This document shows, in pieces, positions 46,582-58,614 of a DNA stretch of 64,000 nt. Location: the NCBI GenBank assembly GCA_026400355.1, contig JAPLPE010000017.1, forward strand, positions 124,001 through 188,000, written 5' to 3'. Both the position numbers and the translations under genes were made by a program. The notes under the pieces are model-generated. The model worked only from the letters and a program-made list of their open reading frames with translations. It did not search any database and was not told the origin of the DNA. This DNA is from Rhodobacterales bacterium (lineage in GTDB: Bacteria; Pseudomonadota; Alphaproteobacteria; Rhodobacterales; Rhodobacteraceae). How positions within the stretch are numbered: position 1 is the first letter of the stretch; each line of letters begins with the position of its first letter.

Positions 46582-46932
46582 CGGCGCCATCAGCTCCACC
46601 TCGGCCCCATCCTGCACAGCGGTAAAAAAGCAGGACTGCCGCCCCGTATGACAAGCCGGCCCCGTCTGCCGCACCGTCAGAAGAAGCGCGTCCCGGTCAC
46701 AATCCACCCGGAAATCGATCAGTTCCTGCATATGCCCGCTTGTCTCGCCCTTGACCCAGAACGCCGCCCGTGACCGCGACCAATAGGTCACCCGTCCGGT
46801 CGCCAACGTCCGCTCCACGGCCTCGGCATTCATCCAGGCCATCATCAAAACCTCGCCGGTCGCCGCATCCTGCGCAATCGCCGGGATCAGACCGTTTGCG
46901 TCAAACCTCAAGGAAGCCACATCAAACGCCAT
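46576..46932 (-). CDS. hisI: Phosphoribosyl-AMP cyclohydrolase
   Basis: Third step of histidine synthesis. 118 residues, normal for the stand-alone enzyme. Metal and catalytic features: [27 protein letters not shown] (Mg-binding Asp cluster) and [12 protein letters not shown] (zinc cysteines). No HisE domain is fused and no other his gene is near. Divergent from the ISC scaffold gene by 68 bases. Confidence 0.95.
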   Translation of the reverse strand: MAFDVASLRFDANGLIPAIAQDAATGEVLMMAWMNAEAVERTLATGRVTYWSRSRAAFWVKGETSGHMQELIDFRVDCDRDALLLTVRQTGPACHTGRQSCFFTAVQDGAEVELMAPL

Positions 46933-47000
46933 CCTCAGACTCCCTTTGCAAAGACCGCGACCGGCTCTATCTAGAGGTCAAGCTTTCAAAGGGCAAACTC

Positions 47001-47453
47001 ATGTCGTCCGACAGCGATCTCATCCGCCTCTATTCCGCGCAGATCCTTGCCCTTGCGGCGGACATGCCGCGCACAACGCGGCTGACCGCGCCCGCCGGCA
47101 CCGCCCGCCGTCGCTCTCCCCTCTGCGGTTCAACCGTCACGGTCGATCTCGAAGTGCAGGATGGCGTCATTCGCGACTATGGTCAGGATGTGAAGGCCTG
47201 CGCTCTGGGTCAGGCCGCAGCCTCCATCGTGGGCTCCACGGTCGTGGGCCTCACCCGCGATCAGGTCCAAAAGGGTCGCGACCAACTCTTGGCCATGCTG
47301 AAATCGAACGGCCCCGTTCCTGAAGCCCCGTTCCAGGGGCTCGGCGTCCTCGAACCTGCCCGCGATTACAAGAACCGCCACGCCTCGATCATGCTCGCCT
47401 TCGATGCCACGCTCGAGGCTTTCGATAAGGCAACTGCCACCGCCCAGGTCTGA
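47001..47453 (+). CDS. IscU/NifU-like iron-sulfur cluster scaffold protein
   Basis: 150 residues, NifU_N-like fold. Two of the three scaffold cysteines are present: C42 in PLCGSTVTVDL and C67 in VKACALGQAAASIV. The third position is alanine (A128 in YKNRHASIML, where IscU has HCSxL). It may therefore be a variant scaffold or carrier; many alphaproteobacterial members share this tail. ATG 47001 has AAGGG upstream. No suf or isc genes are adjacent. Confidence 0.85.
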   Translation: MSSDSDLIRLYSAQILALAADMPRTTRLTAPAGTARRRSPLCGSTVTVDLEVQDGVIRDYGQDVKACALGQAAASIVGSTVVGLTRDQVQKGRDQLLAMLKSNGPVPEAPFQGLGVLEPARDYKNRHASIMLAFDATLEAFDKATATAQV

Positions 47454-47460
47454 GCAAAAG

Positions 47461-47497
47461 AAAAAACCGCCGCACATCCGTTGCGGGATGGCGGCGG
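47461..47497 (-). terminator. Leftward intrinsic terminator beyond recG
   Basis: Stem CCGCCGC/GCGGCGG (47467-47473 and 47491-47497) continues with CATCC/GGATG after one bulged A. Read leftward it ends in TTTTTTCTTTTG. Rightward it has no U-run, so it does not end the scaffold gene. It lies about 375 bases beyond the recG stop, so it may close the ligA-recG transcript or a separate small RNA. Confidence 0.65.
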
Positions 47498-47684
47498 CAG
47501 TCAAGGCGGTTCCGTGTGGGACCCGGAACATCCACATGGGGCAGGCAAACCCCGGAAAGGACCACGACGGGCAAAGTCGTTCCTTCGAAACCGTCCGCTC
47601 AGGGGTTGGGCAAACGGGCGGACGCCGGCACGGAATCGCAGGGCAAATCAGAACAGCCCGGGCAGGGACAGTCCGGCAACAAGC

Positions 47685-47834
47685 ATGACAACCAAAGACA
47701 AGGCGCCAATCGCGTCCGAAACCAAGGTGTCACGCGATCTTTCAATCATCGTCCTTATGTCTTTCGCCATTCTCGCCTCCTGTCTGGTTTCATCTTTGTT
47801 GCTGCTTTGTTCTCATATTTCTGGCGCGTTGTAA
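47685..47834 (+). CDS. Possible 49-residue single-span membrane peptide
   Basis: The frame from ATG 47685 starts MTTKDKAPIASETKVSRDLS and then has one hydrophobic span (IIVLMSFAILASCLVSSLLL) with a short tail. A charged N-terminus plus one clean membrane helix is more gene-like than chance. But there is no strong ribosome-binding site, no neighbour in the same direction and no known family. Treat as a hypothesis. Confidence 0.35.
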   Translation: MTTKDKAPIASETKVSRDLSIIVLMSFAILASCLVSSLLLLCSHISGAL

Positions 47835-47869
47835 AGAACATTGTAAGAACAAACGTGAACATTCCGCGC

Positions 47870-52140
<4,271 letters not shown>

Positions 52141-52218
52141 TCATGCCAGCAGGGCCTTTGCCCGCCGCCCAAGTGATAGGGTCGCCTCCGCCCTGCGTCC
52201 AGTCTTGCCGAACTGGGC

Positions 52219-52935
52219 TCAGGCTCCGACGGCCATCCTCTCCGGATGACGCATCGCAGGTTCGGGGTCACGCAAGACATATCCCCTGCCCCAGACCGTT
52301 TCGATATGGTTTTCGCCCCCGGTCGCCTCGCTGAGTTTCTTGCGCAGTTTGCAGATAAAGACGTCGATGATCTTCAGTTCCGGCTCATCCATTCCGCCAT
52401 AAAGGTGGTTCAGGAACATCTCCTTGGTCAGCGTCGTCCCCTTCCGCAGGCTCAGAAGCTCGAGCATCTGATACTCTTTGCCGGTCAGATGCACCGCCGT
52501 CCCGCCGACATCCACCGATTTGGCGTCCAGATTGACCGCGATCCGCCCGGTCCGTATGACCGATTGCGCATGCCCCTTCGACCGCCGGATTATGGCGTGT
52601 ATGCGGGCCACAAGCTCTTCACGATGGAACGGCTTGGTCAGATAGTCATCCGCACCATAGCCGAACCCCTTCAGCTTGCTCTCGGTCCCGATGTCGCCAG
52701 ACAGGATCAGGATGGGCGTTTCAACCCGGCTCAACCGGAGCTGGCGCAAGACCTCATGCCCGCTCATATCCGGCAGATTTATGTCCAGAAGGATCAGGTC
52801 GTAGTCATAGAGCTTGGCAAGATCAATGCCTTCTTCGCCCATGTCGGTCGCATAGACATTCAGATTGGCGTGGGTCAGCATCAGTTCAATGCTTTTCGAT
52901 GTCGTAGGGTCGTCTTCCACCAGCAAAACGCGCAT
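52219..52935 (-). CDS. ctrA: Cell-cycle response regulator CtrA
   Basis: 238 residues. Receiver domain with phospho-acceptor D51 ([15 protein letters not shown]) and KPFHREE lysine switch; OmpR-type winged helix with [20 protein letters not shown] and [17 protein letters not shown], which is CtrA-specific. In Rhodobacterales CtrA governs motility, gene-transfer-agent release and similar traits more than viability. It ends in AVGA, not the Caulobacter AA degron. Start ATG 52935 with GGAGAC upstream. A gap of 99 bases holding TTAA half-sites separates it from sciP. Confidence 0.96.
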   Translation of the reverse strand: MRVLLVEDDPTTSKSIELMLTHANLNVYATDMGEEGIDLAKLYDYDLILLDINLPDMSGHEVLRQLRLSRVETPILILSGDIGTESKLKGFGYGADDYLTKPFHREELVARIHAIIRRSKGHAQSVIRTGRIAVNLDAKSVDVGGTAVHLTGKEYQMLELLSLRKGTTLTKEMFLNHLYGGMDEPELKIIDVFICKLRKKLSEATGGENHIETVWGRGYVLRDPEPAMRHPERMAVGA

Positions 52936-53034
52936 CCAAGGTCTCCGCCAAGTGCTCCATGTATTCACCTTAACAGCGCAATGGTTAACCACCCGTTACC
53001 CAAGAACCATGCTTGGCATTTCTACTTAAGGTTG
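52936..53034 (-). promoter_or_regulatory. sciP-ctrA spacer with TTAA half-sites
   Basis: 99 bases. TTAA occurs at 52970-52973, 52985-52988 (as GTTAAC) and 53026-53029. Known CtrA boxes are TTAA-N7-TTAA; here the two nearest copies are 11 bases apart, so only half-sites are seen. The ctrA start is preceded by an ordinary Shine-Dalgarno site. Autoregulation is plausible but not shown. Confidence 0.4.
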
Positions 53035-53304
53035 TCAATTTCGCTTCTTGGCCGTCGCTCGCAGGGCCGCCTCGCCATGCAGGCGCACCGCCGTTTCCCA
53101 TCCGCCAAGCTCCTCGTCTGATAACTCATAGGTCGACAGGGCCTGTTCCCGCGTGATCAACCCCGCAGACACCGCACGCACCACGGCTGCCTTGCGCGAT
53201 GCCACCCAGCGGCGCGTTTCGGCCGGCGGCAGATCGGCCCTGGTCATGATCGTTCCATCGGGCAAGGTCACCGACCTTGGCCCGTCCACTTTGCGCAAAT
53301 ACAT
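53035..53304 (-). CDS. sciP: SciP-type CtrA inhibitor (DUF1153)
   Basis: 89 residues of the DUF1153 family, whose Caulobacter member SciP binds CtrA and blocks its activation of target promoters. Hallmarks: YLRKVDGPRSVTLPDGTIMT, then RADLPPAETRRWVASRKAAV and ITREQALSTYELSDEELGGW, which form a trihelical helix-turn-helix-like domain. Here it stands directly upstream of ctrA in the same direction, so regulator and inhibitor may be transcribed together. Confidence 0.93.
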   Translation of the reverse strand: MYLRKVDGPRSVTLPDGTIMTRADLPPAETRRWVASRKAAVVRAVSAGLITREQALSTYELSDEELGGWETAVRLHGEAALRATAKKRN

Positions 53305-53441
53305 CTCTCACCCCTCCGTGATAGTCTTGCGGCGGGCACCTTGGGATCGTCCGCTTAACGCGTCATGAAACCGGGGCTTGTGAGTGAGTAGCATTTTCCT
53401 ATATTTCCTCGGACCTGCACTCCCCCGGACGGACGGTTGCC

Positions 53442-54581
53442 ATGGCGCTTGACGCAAGACTGAATTCGCTTGGCCTGCCCAAGGCACCCGCCGACACGCG
53501 GGTCGTCGTTGCGATGTCGGGTGGCGTCGACAGTTCTGTCGTCGCGGCCCAGCTTGCCGAAGAAGGCTACGACGTCGTCGGCGTGACTCTCCAACTCTAT
53601 GACCATGGCGCCGCCCTGGCCAAGAAGGGTGCCTGCTGTGCCGGCCGTGACATCCACGATGCCCGCCGCGTGGCCGAAACCATGGGATTTCCGCACTACG
53701 TGCTCGACTATGAGGACACCTTCCGCGCGGCTGTCATCGACGAATTCGCCGACAGCTATCTCGCGGGCGCGACCCCGGTGCCCTGCATCCGCTGCAACGA
53801 ACGGGTCAAGTTCAAGGACCTGCTGAACACAGCCAGGGATCTTGACGCCGATTGCATGGCCACCGGTCATTACATCCGGCGGCGACTCGGGCCCTCCGGC
53901 CCCGAACTCCACCGCGCGGCGGATCCGGCGCGGGACCAGTCATACTTCCTTTTCTCGACCACACCGGAACAACTTGGCTATCTGCGCTTCCCCTTGGGCC
54001 ATCTGGACTCAAAGGCAGAAACCCGGGCGCTCGCCGCCCGCTATGGGCTCAGCGTGGCTGACAAGCCCGACAGCCAGGATATCTGCTTTGTCCCGAACGG
54101 CAACTATGCCGCCGTGATCGAAAAACTCCGCCCCGGCGCCGCAGAACCCGGCAACATCGTGGACAGTCTGGGCAACGTCCTTGGCACCCATCGTGGCGTG
54201 ATCCACTACACGATCGGGCAGCGGCGCGGCCTTGGCATCGGAGGTCTGGCCGATCCGCTCTATGTGGTTCGTCTTGACGTGGACCGAAGTGAAGTCGTTG
54301 TCGGACCCAAGGAGTTGCTGGCCACCCGCCGCATCCCCCTGCGCGAGGTGAACTGGCTCGGCGATGGTAGCTTTGCCGGTCTGGCCGAACGCATTGTCGA
54401 CGTGCGCGTCCGCTCGACCCGTCCACCTCTTCCGGCCGTGCTCCGCCCGATCTCTTCGACCGAAGCCGAGGTCGAACTCTTCGTCGCCGAGGAAGGCGTT
54501 GCACCCGGTCAGGCCTGCGTCTTTTATGATCCCGACAGCAGCCGCGTGCTTGGCGGCGGCTGGATCTGGCGCGGTCGGTAG
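53442..54581 (+). CDS. mnmA: tRNA-specific 2-thiouridylase MnmA
   Basis: Adds sulfur to U34 of tRNA-Lys, -Glu and -Gln. 379 residues. PP-loop [15 protein letters not shown]; first catalytic Cys in [14 protein letters not shown]; second Cys in [29 protein letters not shown] segment follows the ATP site as in the family. Divergent from sciP. The 3' side is bounded by a long hairpin before the convergent lpxB gene. Confidence 0.96.
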   Translation: MALDARLNSLGLPKAPADTRVVVAMSGGVDSSVVAAQLAEEGYDVVGVTLQLYDHGAALAKKGACCAGRDIHDARRVAETMGFPHYVLDYEDTFRAAVIDEFADSYLAGATPVPCIRCNERVKFKDLLNTARDLDADCMATGHYIRRRLGPSGPELHRAADPARDQSYFLFSTTPEQLGYLRFPLGHLDSKAETRALAARYGLSVADKPDSQDICFVPNGNYAAVIEKLRPGAAEPGNIVDSLGNVLGTHRGVIHYTIGQRRGLGIGGLADPLYVVRLDVDRSEVVVGPKELLATRRIPLREVNWLGDGSFAGLAERIVDVRVRSTRPPLPAVLRPISSTEAEVELFVAEEGVAPGQACVFYDPDSSRVLGGGWIWRGR

Positions 54582-54611
54582 GGTCAGGTCCCGGAACTCT
54601 TTCCGGAGTTC

Positions 54612-54638
54612 GGCCAAGATCCTTCAAGGATCTTGGCC
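54612..54638. terminator. Hairpin between convergent mnmA and lpxB
   Basis: A perfect 12-bp stem (54612-54623 and 54627-54638; GGCCAAGATCCT and complement) with a 3-base loop lies between the two 3' ends. There is no U-run on either side. It may act as a bidirectional transcription barrier or be another copy of a dispersed palindromic repeat. Confidence 0.55.
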
Positions 54639-54664
54639 CTGCCCCCGATCGCGCCAACCCCGCT

Positions 54665-55828
54665 TCAGCTGCGCCGAGGCACTTCCCTCAGCCGCGCCAG
54701 AACCGCCCGCGCGGCGGCCAGCCCAGGGTCTTCGCCGCCACGCCCCAAACGCTCCATCGTCAGGTCCATCGCGGCAAGCTGGGTCGCAGGATCGGACATG
54801 ACCTGCAGAACCCCTTCCGCGATCAGATCCGGCCGACACCGGTCTCCGATGAACTCCGGCACGACGCGGGTCCCGCTCACAAGGTTCACCAGTGTCACGG
54901 TGTCAACCAGAAGCATCCGTGAAACGATCTTCCGCGTCAGCCAGTTCGCGTCATAGGCAATCACCATCGGCGTTCCCGCCGCCGCAAGCTCAAGCGACAC
55001 CGTCCCCGACGCCGCCAAAGCGACATCCGCCGCAAGGAAAGCCGCCCGCTTGACCGCCCCGTCCGGATCGCGGGACGGCATGACAAGCACTGGCGGCCCG
55101 GGCCATTCTGACGTCATTTCCCGGACCAGCCCCTCGACCGGGGCTGCACAGGGCAGCACGATCCGCGTCCCCGGCTGTGCCTTCTGCACGTTCCGCAAGG
55201 CATCGCCAAACCGTCCGATCAGTCGTGTCACTTCGGAACGGCGCGACCCCGGCAGGGCAAGGATCAGCGGCGCCCGCCCGATCCCATGGGCGGCCCGGAA
55301 GGCCAGCGCCTCGGCAACAGTCGCCTGCAGATCGGCCACAACGGGATGCCCGACAAAGTCGCAGGACATGCCGGCCTGTTCCATATAGGGCGGCTCAAAC
55401 GGCAAGAGCGCCAGCACCTGATCAACAGAACGCGCCATCTTCTCGGCCCGATGCGGCCGCCAGGCCCAGACGGTCGGCGCAACATAATGGACAACCCTGA
55501 TACGGGACGCGGCTTTGACCTTCTGCGCAACCCGCAGACAGAAATCCGGACTGTCGATGGTCAGCAGCACATCAGGCTTATCCCGCAGGACCGCCTCTGC
55601 CGTTTCCCTGACGCGGCGCAGCAGATGAAACGCCCTGGGCAGGATCTCGGCCAAGCCCATGACCGACAACTCGTCCATCGGAAACAGGCTCGCGAGCCCC
55701 TCGGCCTGCATCAGGGGCCCGCCCACGCCCTTGAATGTCACATCGGGCACCAGCGAACGCAGCCCCTTCATGACCGCCTGCCCAAGCTTGTCGCCCGAAG
55801 GCTCTCCGGCGATGACAAAGACTTTCAC
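54665..55828 (-). CDS. lpxB: Lipid-A-disaccharide synthase
   Basis: Joins UDP-2,3-diacylglucosamine and lipid X to give the lipid A disaccharide. 387 residues, GT19 family: KVFVIAGEPSGDKLGQAV at the start, then FKGVGGPLMQAEGL, and YVAPTVWAWRPHRAEKMA. GTG 55828 overlaps the lpxI stop (GTGA), which fits translational coupling; an ATG at 55846 would add six atypical residues. Last gene of the envelope operon. Confidence 0.95.
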   Translation of the reverse strand: MKVFVIAGEPSGDKLGQAVMKGLRSLVPDVTFKGVGGPLMQAEGLASLFPMDELSVMGLAEILPRAFHLLRRVRETAEAVLRDKPDVLLTIDSPDFCLRVAQKVKAASRIRVVHYVAPTVWAWRPHRAEKMARSVDQVLALLPFEPPYMEQAGMSCDFVGHPVVADLQATVAEALAFRAAHGIGRAPLILALPGSRRSEVTRLIGRFGDALRNVQKAQPGTRIVLPCAAPVEGLVREMTSEWPGPPVLVMPSRDPDGAVKRAAFLAADVALAASGTVSLELAAAGTPMVIAYDANWLTRKIVSRMLLVDTVTLVNLVSGTRVVPEFIGDRCRPDLIAEGVLQVMSDPATQLAAMDLTMERLGRGGEDPGLAAARAVLARLREVPRRS

Positions 55829-56652
55829 GACCGGCCCCTGACCCATAGGAACAGCCCCGCCGCATCGAGCCGTTCCACAACAGTCCCCAGATCAGGAACC
55901 ATGACCCCGCCCGCCTCGATCACGATCCCGTCGAGCCCTGCCTTGATGGCATTCTCAGCGGTCTGCGGTCCGATCACGGGCAGGTCAACACGACGGTCCT
56001 GGCCCGGTTTCGGCGCCTTGAACAGAATGGCTCTGACGGCCGGGCGTGCTCCGGTCGTCTTGGGACCTGGCGGCGCCAGACGGGCCAACATGTAATCCGT
56101 TCCACGCTGGTCCTCGCGCTGGATGATCTCGCCCGTCTTGACGACACAAGACTGCCCCAGATCGGCAAGGCCCATGGCTGCCACCTCAACCTCGCCCCGC
56201 CGTGCATCCACATCATGCCGGGCCATGGGCCGTGCTTTCGTTGGCACCCCTTCGGTCGGCAACAGATCAGGCATGATGTCCGTTGCCCCGACCACCGCGA
56301 TGCCCCGTTCCTCGATGATCGCGATCGCCTCGCGCAGGGCACCGTCATCACCCCGCCGCAAGGCCCGCATCAGACGCGGCAAAAGCGGCAGGGTCCGCAG
56401 ATCAAGCTTGCGCAAATGGAGCGTCGGCCGCTCGACGGCCCCCGCCAGACAAACCCGGGTCACGCCCCGCTCAGCCCAGATCCGCAACAGCGCGCCGATC
56501 TGCTCAAGCCGGAACGTCACCCGCTCGAGCCCCGCCGGAACGGCACTGGAAAAGCCCTCGAGCTCGCAGATCAGCGGCACTTCGCCTTGCGCGGCGAGGT
56601 GGTCCACCAGCAATGGCGGCAGGACCCCCGTCCCCGCAATCAGCGCAAGCAT
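55825..56652 (-). CDS. lpxI: UDP-2,3-diacylglucosamine diphosphatase LpxI
   Basis: Releases lipid X from UDP-2,3-diacylglucosamine; LpxI (DUF1009) replaces LpxH in alphaproteobacteria. 275 residues. It opens MLALIAGTGVLPPLLVDHLA and holds KPGQDRRVDLPVIGPQTAENAIKAGLDGIVIEAGG in the C-terminal half (shown in parts). It sits between lpxA and lpxB, the standard alphaproteobacterial position, and is coupled to lpxB. Confidence 0.95.
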   Translation of the reverse strand: MLALIAGTGVLPPLLVDHLAAQGEVPLICELEGFSSAVPAGLERVTFRLEQIGALLRIWAERGVTRVCLAGAVERPTLHLRKLDLRTLPLLPRLMRALRRGDDGALREAIAIIEERGIAVVGATDIMPDLLPTEGVPTKARPMARHDVDARRGEVEVAAMGLADLGQSCVVKTGEIIQREDQRGTDYMLARLAPPGPKTTGARPAVRAILFKAPKPGQDRRVDLPVIGPQTAENAIKAGLDGIVIEAGGVMVPDLGTVVERLDAAGLFLWVRGRS

Positions 56653-56657
56653 CGGCC

Positions 56658-57443
56658 TCAGACCGGTGTCAGGAATTGACGGTCGGTCTGCCCCATCACA
56701 AAGTCCACGATCTCGCGGACCAGCGGGCTTTCGGTCGTTTCCTGCAACTGCCGTGCACGCTCCTGAAACGGCGCATCGCCATCCTTCAGAACCTGATAGG
56801 CCGCGCGAACCGCCAGAATCTCCACCCGGTCGGCACCCCGTCTCTTAAGCCCTACCAGATTCAACCCCGCCAGCGTGGCCCGCGGCCCCTCGACCAGACC
56901 ATGCGGAATCACATCGCGCGTCACCGCCGACAGGCCACCGATGATGGCACCCCGCCCGATCCTGACCCATTGATGAATGCCGCTGAGGCCGCCAACGATG
57001 ACGTCGTCCTCGATGACGCAATGGCCCGCAATGCCAACATGATTCACCAAGATCACCCGGTTGCCGATCTTGACGTCATGCGCCACATGGACGCCTCCCA
57101 TGATCAGGCAGTCATCCCCGATCCGGGTCTCCATCCCGCCATGTTCTGTCCCGATATGGATTGTCGCATGTTCCCGTATCGTGGTCCGCGCCCCGATCCG
57201 CAACCGCGCAGGCTCGCCTGCAAACTTCAAATCCTGCGGGATCTCTCCGACCACCGCGAAGGAAAAGATCCGCGATCCTCCCCCGACATGGGTGTCGCCC
57301 ACCAGTACCACATGTGAACGCAGTTCCACCCCATCGGCCAGCACCACCTCCGGCCCCACCACACAGAACGGCCCGATCCGGACATCGGCACCGATCTGCG
57401 CACCGTCCGCAATCACCGCCGTCGGATGGATCAGGACGGTCAT
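56658..57443 (-). CDS. lpxA: UDP-N-acetylglucosamine acyltransferase
   Basis: First step of lipid A synthesis. 261 residues, left-handed beta-helix of hexapeptide repeats ([20 protein letters not shown] and onward). The catalytic His is in [20 protein letters not shown], followed by [20 protein letters not shown], which is diagnostic for LpxA. It overlaps fabZ by four bases; FabZ competes with lipid A for hydroxyacyl-ACP, so balanced expression makes sense. Confidence 0.96.
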   Translation of the reverse strand: MTVLIHPTAVIADGAQIGADVRIGPFCVVGPEVVLADGVELRSHVVLVGDTHVGGGSRIFSFAVVGEIPQDLKFAGEPARLRIGARTTIREHATIHIGTEHGGMETRIGDDCLIMGGVHVAHDVKIGNRVILVNHVGIAGHCVIEDDVIVGGLSGIHQWVRIGRGAIIGGLSAVTRDVIPHGLVEGPRATLAGLNLVGLKRRGADRVEILAVRAAYQVLKDGDAPFQERARQLQETTESPLVREIVDFVMGQTDRQFLTPV

Positions 57444-57934
57444 CCGGGCTGGCCTTCCATCATCGCTGTAAACTCGGCCTCTGCGGCCACATCATCCTCG
57501 ACATAGGCGACACCCCGGAACCGCCAGATCTTGCCGCCGGCCTTGCCGCGCAGCGTCTCGATCCGCAGGATCAACTGATCACCCGGGACCACCTTGCGGC
57601 GGAACTTGCAGCCGTCGATCGCAAGAAAATAGATCTGCATGTTCTTGTCGATCAGACCCAAAGACACACCCACCATCACCGCCGCCGTCTGTGCCATGGC
57701 CTCGACGATGGTGACGCCAGGCATGATCGGCTGACCCGGGAAATGCCCGGTAAAATGCGGCTCGTTCATCGTCACGTTCTTGAGTCCGCGGGCGGTCTTG
57801 AGCCCGTCGATCTCGGTCACGCGGTCCACCAGCAGAAACGGATACCGGTGCGGCAGGATCCGCTGGATGATCTGCATATCCGCCTCGGTCAGTGGCGCTG
57901 CATCCTGCCCGTTCTGGGTCGCAATCTCGGTCAC
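57440..57934 (-). CDS. fabZ: (3R)-hydroxyacyl-ACP dehydratase FabZ
   Basis: Dehydrates hydroxyacyl-ACP in fatty-acid elongation. 164 residues, hot-dog fold: [13 protein letters not shown], then [20 protein letters not shown] with the catalytic His and Glu, and the [13 protein letters not shown] strand. GTG 57934 is chosen because GAGGGAGA lies about six bases upstream; longer starts read through unusual residues. Confidence 0.95.
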   Translation of the reverse strand: MTEIATQNGQDAAPLTEADMQIIQRILPHRYPFLLVDRVTEIDGLKTARGLKNVTMNEPHFTGHFPGQPIMPGVTIVEAMAQTAAVMVGVSLGLIDKNMQIYFLAIDGCKFRRKVVPGDQLILRIETLRGKAGGKIWRFRGVAYVEDDVAAEAEFTAMMEGQPG

Positions 57935-58017
57935 GCCACTCTCCCTCTTGCGATCGTCCGGTTCTCTGCCGTCATGTCTGACTAGCAACTCGGCCGGGGC
58001 TGGACAAGTCCACCCGC

Positions 58018-58614
58018 CTAGGGCGCCGGCGCATCCCCGATATCACCCGCCTCGTCCGGGATCGCCGTCCCGTCTCCCAAAGCTGCATCGACAGCCTTGA
58101 TCGCGGCATCAGTGATATCGACCGCACCCACACCCAGAAAAACGCTGCGCAGGTCCAGAACCACCGCAGCACCGCTTTCGATCATGATCTGGGCCAGGAT
58201 CGGTCTAGCAGCCTCAAGGAACTTGCTCCTGCCCTCGGTCACGGCCTGTTGAAGCGCCCGTTCCTTGGCATCTTGCTCTGCACGTATGGCCTGAACCCGC
58301 GCGTCAAACGCTTCCGCCTCGACCCGGAAATCCTCCACTTCCATCGTGGGACGTCGTTCCGTCAGGCTCCGCTCTTCGGCGGTCAGCTGGTCCTCGATCT
58401 GCTGGTTCTCCGCTTCCAGCGCCGCGGCATCGCGCTTTACTTCTGCCGTCACACGCTGGCCGAATACTGTCTCGGCAAATAGCCGATCCGGATCAATCGT
58501 CAGGACCGGGCTGCGCACCAAGGCATTGGACGAAGTCCCCCCTGTGTCCTGCGACACCAGCGGTCCGCCCGCCAGCAGCAAGAGGATCGCTCCGGCTAAC
58601 CCGAGCAGGCGCAT
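58018..58614 (-). CDS. OmpH/Skp-family periplasmic chaperone
   Basis: 198 residues. A signal peptide ([18 protein letters not shown]...) precedes a mature domain with a coiled-coil-rich middle: [20 protein letters not shown] and [19 protein letters not shown]. This matches OmpH/Skp 'jellyfish' chaperones that deliver barrel proteins to BamA. The coil arms are followed by a helical/beta tail and a Pro-rich end. Its start overlaps the bamA stop, so the pair is coupled. Confidence 0.9.
   Translation of the reverse strand: MRLLGLAGAILLLLAGGPLVSQDTGGTSSNALVRSPVLTIDPDRLFAETVFGQRVTAEVKRDAAALEAENQQIEDQLTAEERSLTERRPTMEVEDFRVEAEAFDARVQAIRAEQDAKERALQQAVTEGRSKFLEAARPILAQIMIESGAAVVLDLRSVFLGVGAVDITDAAIKAVDAALGDGTAIPDEAGDIGDAPAP

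Larger units (their letters stand above)
47454..47869. other. 416-base gap between the scaffold gene and recG
   Basis: It contains the leftward terminator at 47461-47497 and one rightward candidate gene at 47685-47834. The stretch 47500-47680 holds nothing else that I recognise. Confidence 0.45.

Noticed and set aside
52970-52989. A full CtrA box upstream of ctrA
   Set aside because: The two TTAA copies are 11 bases apart, not seven.
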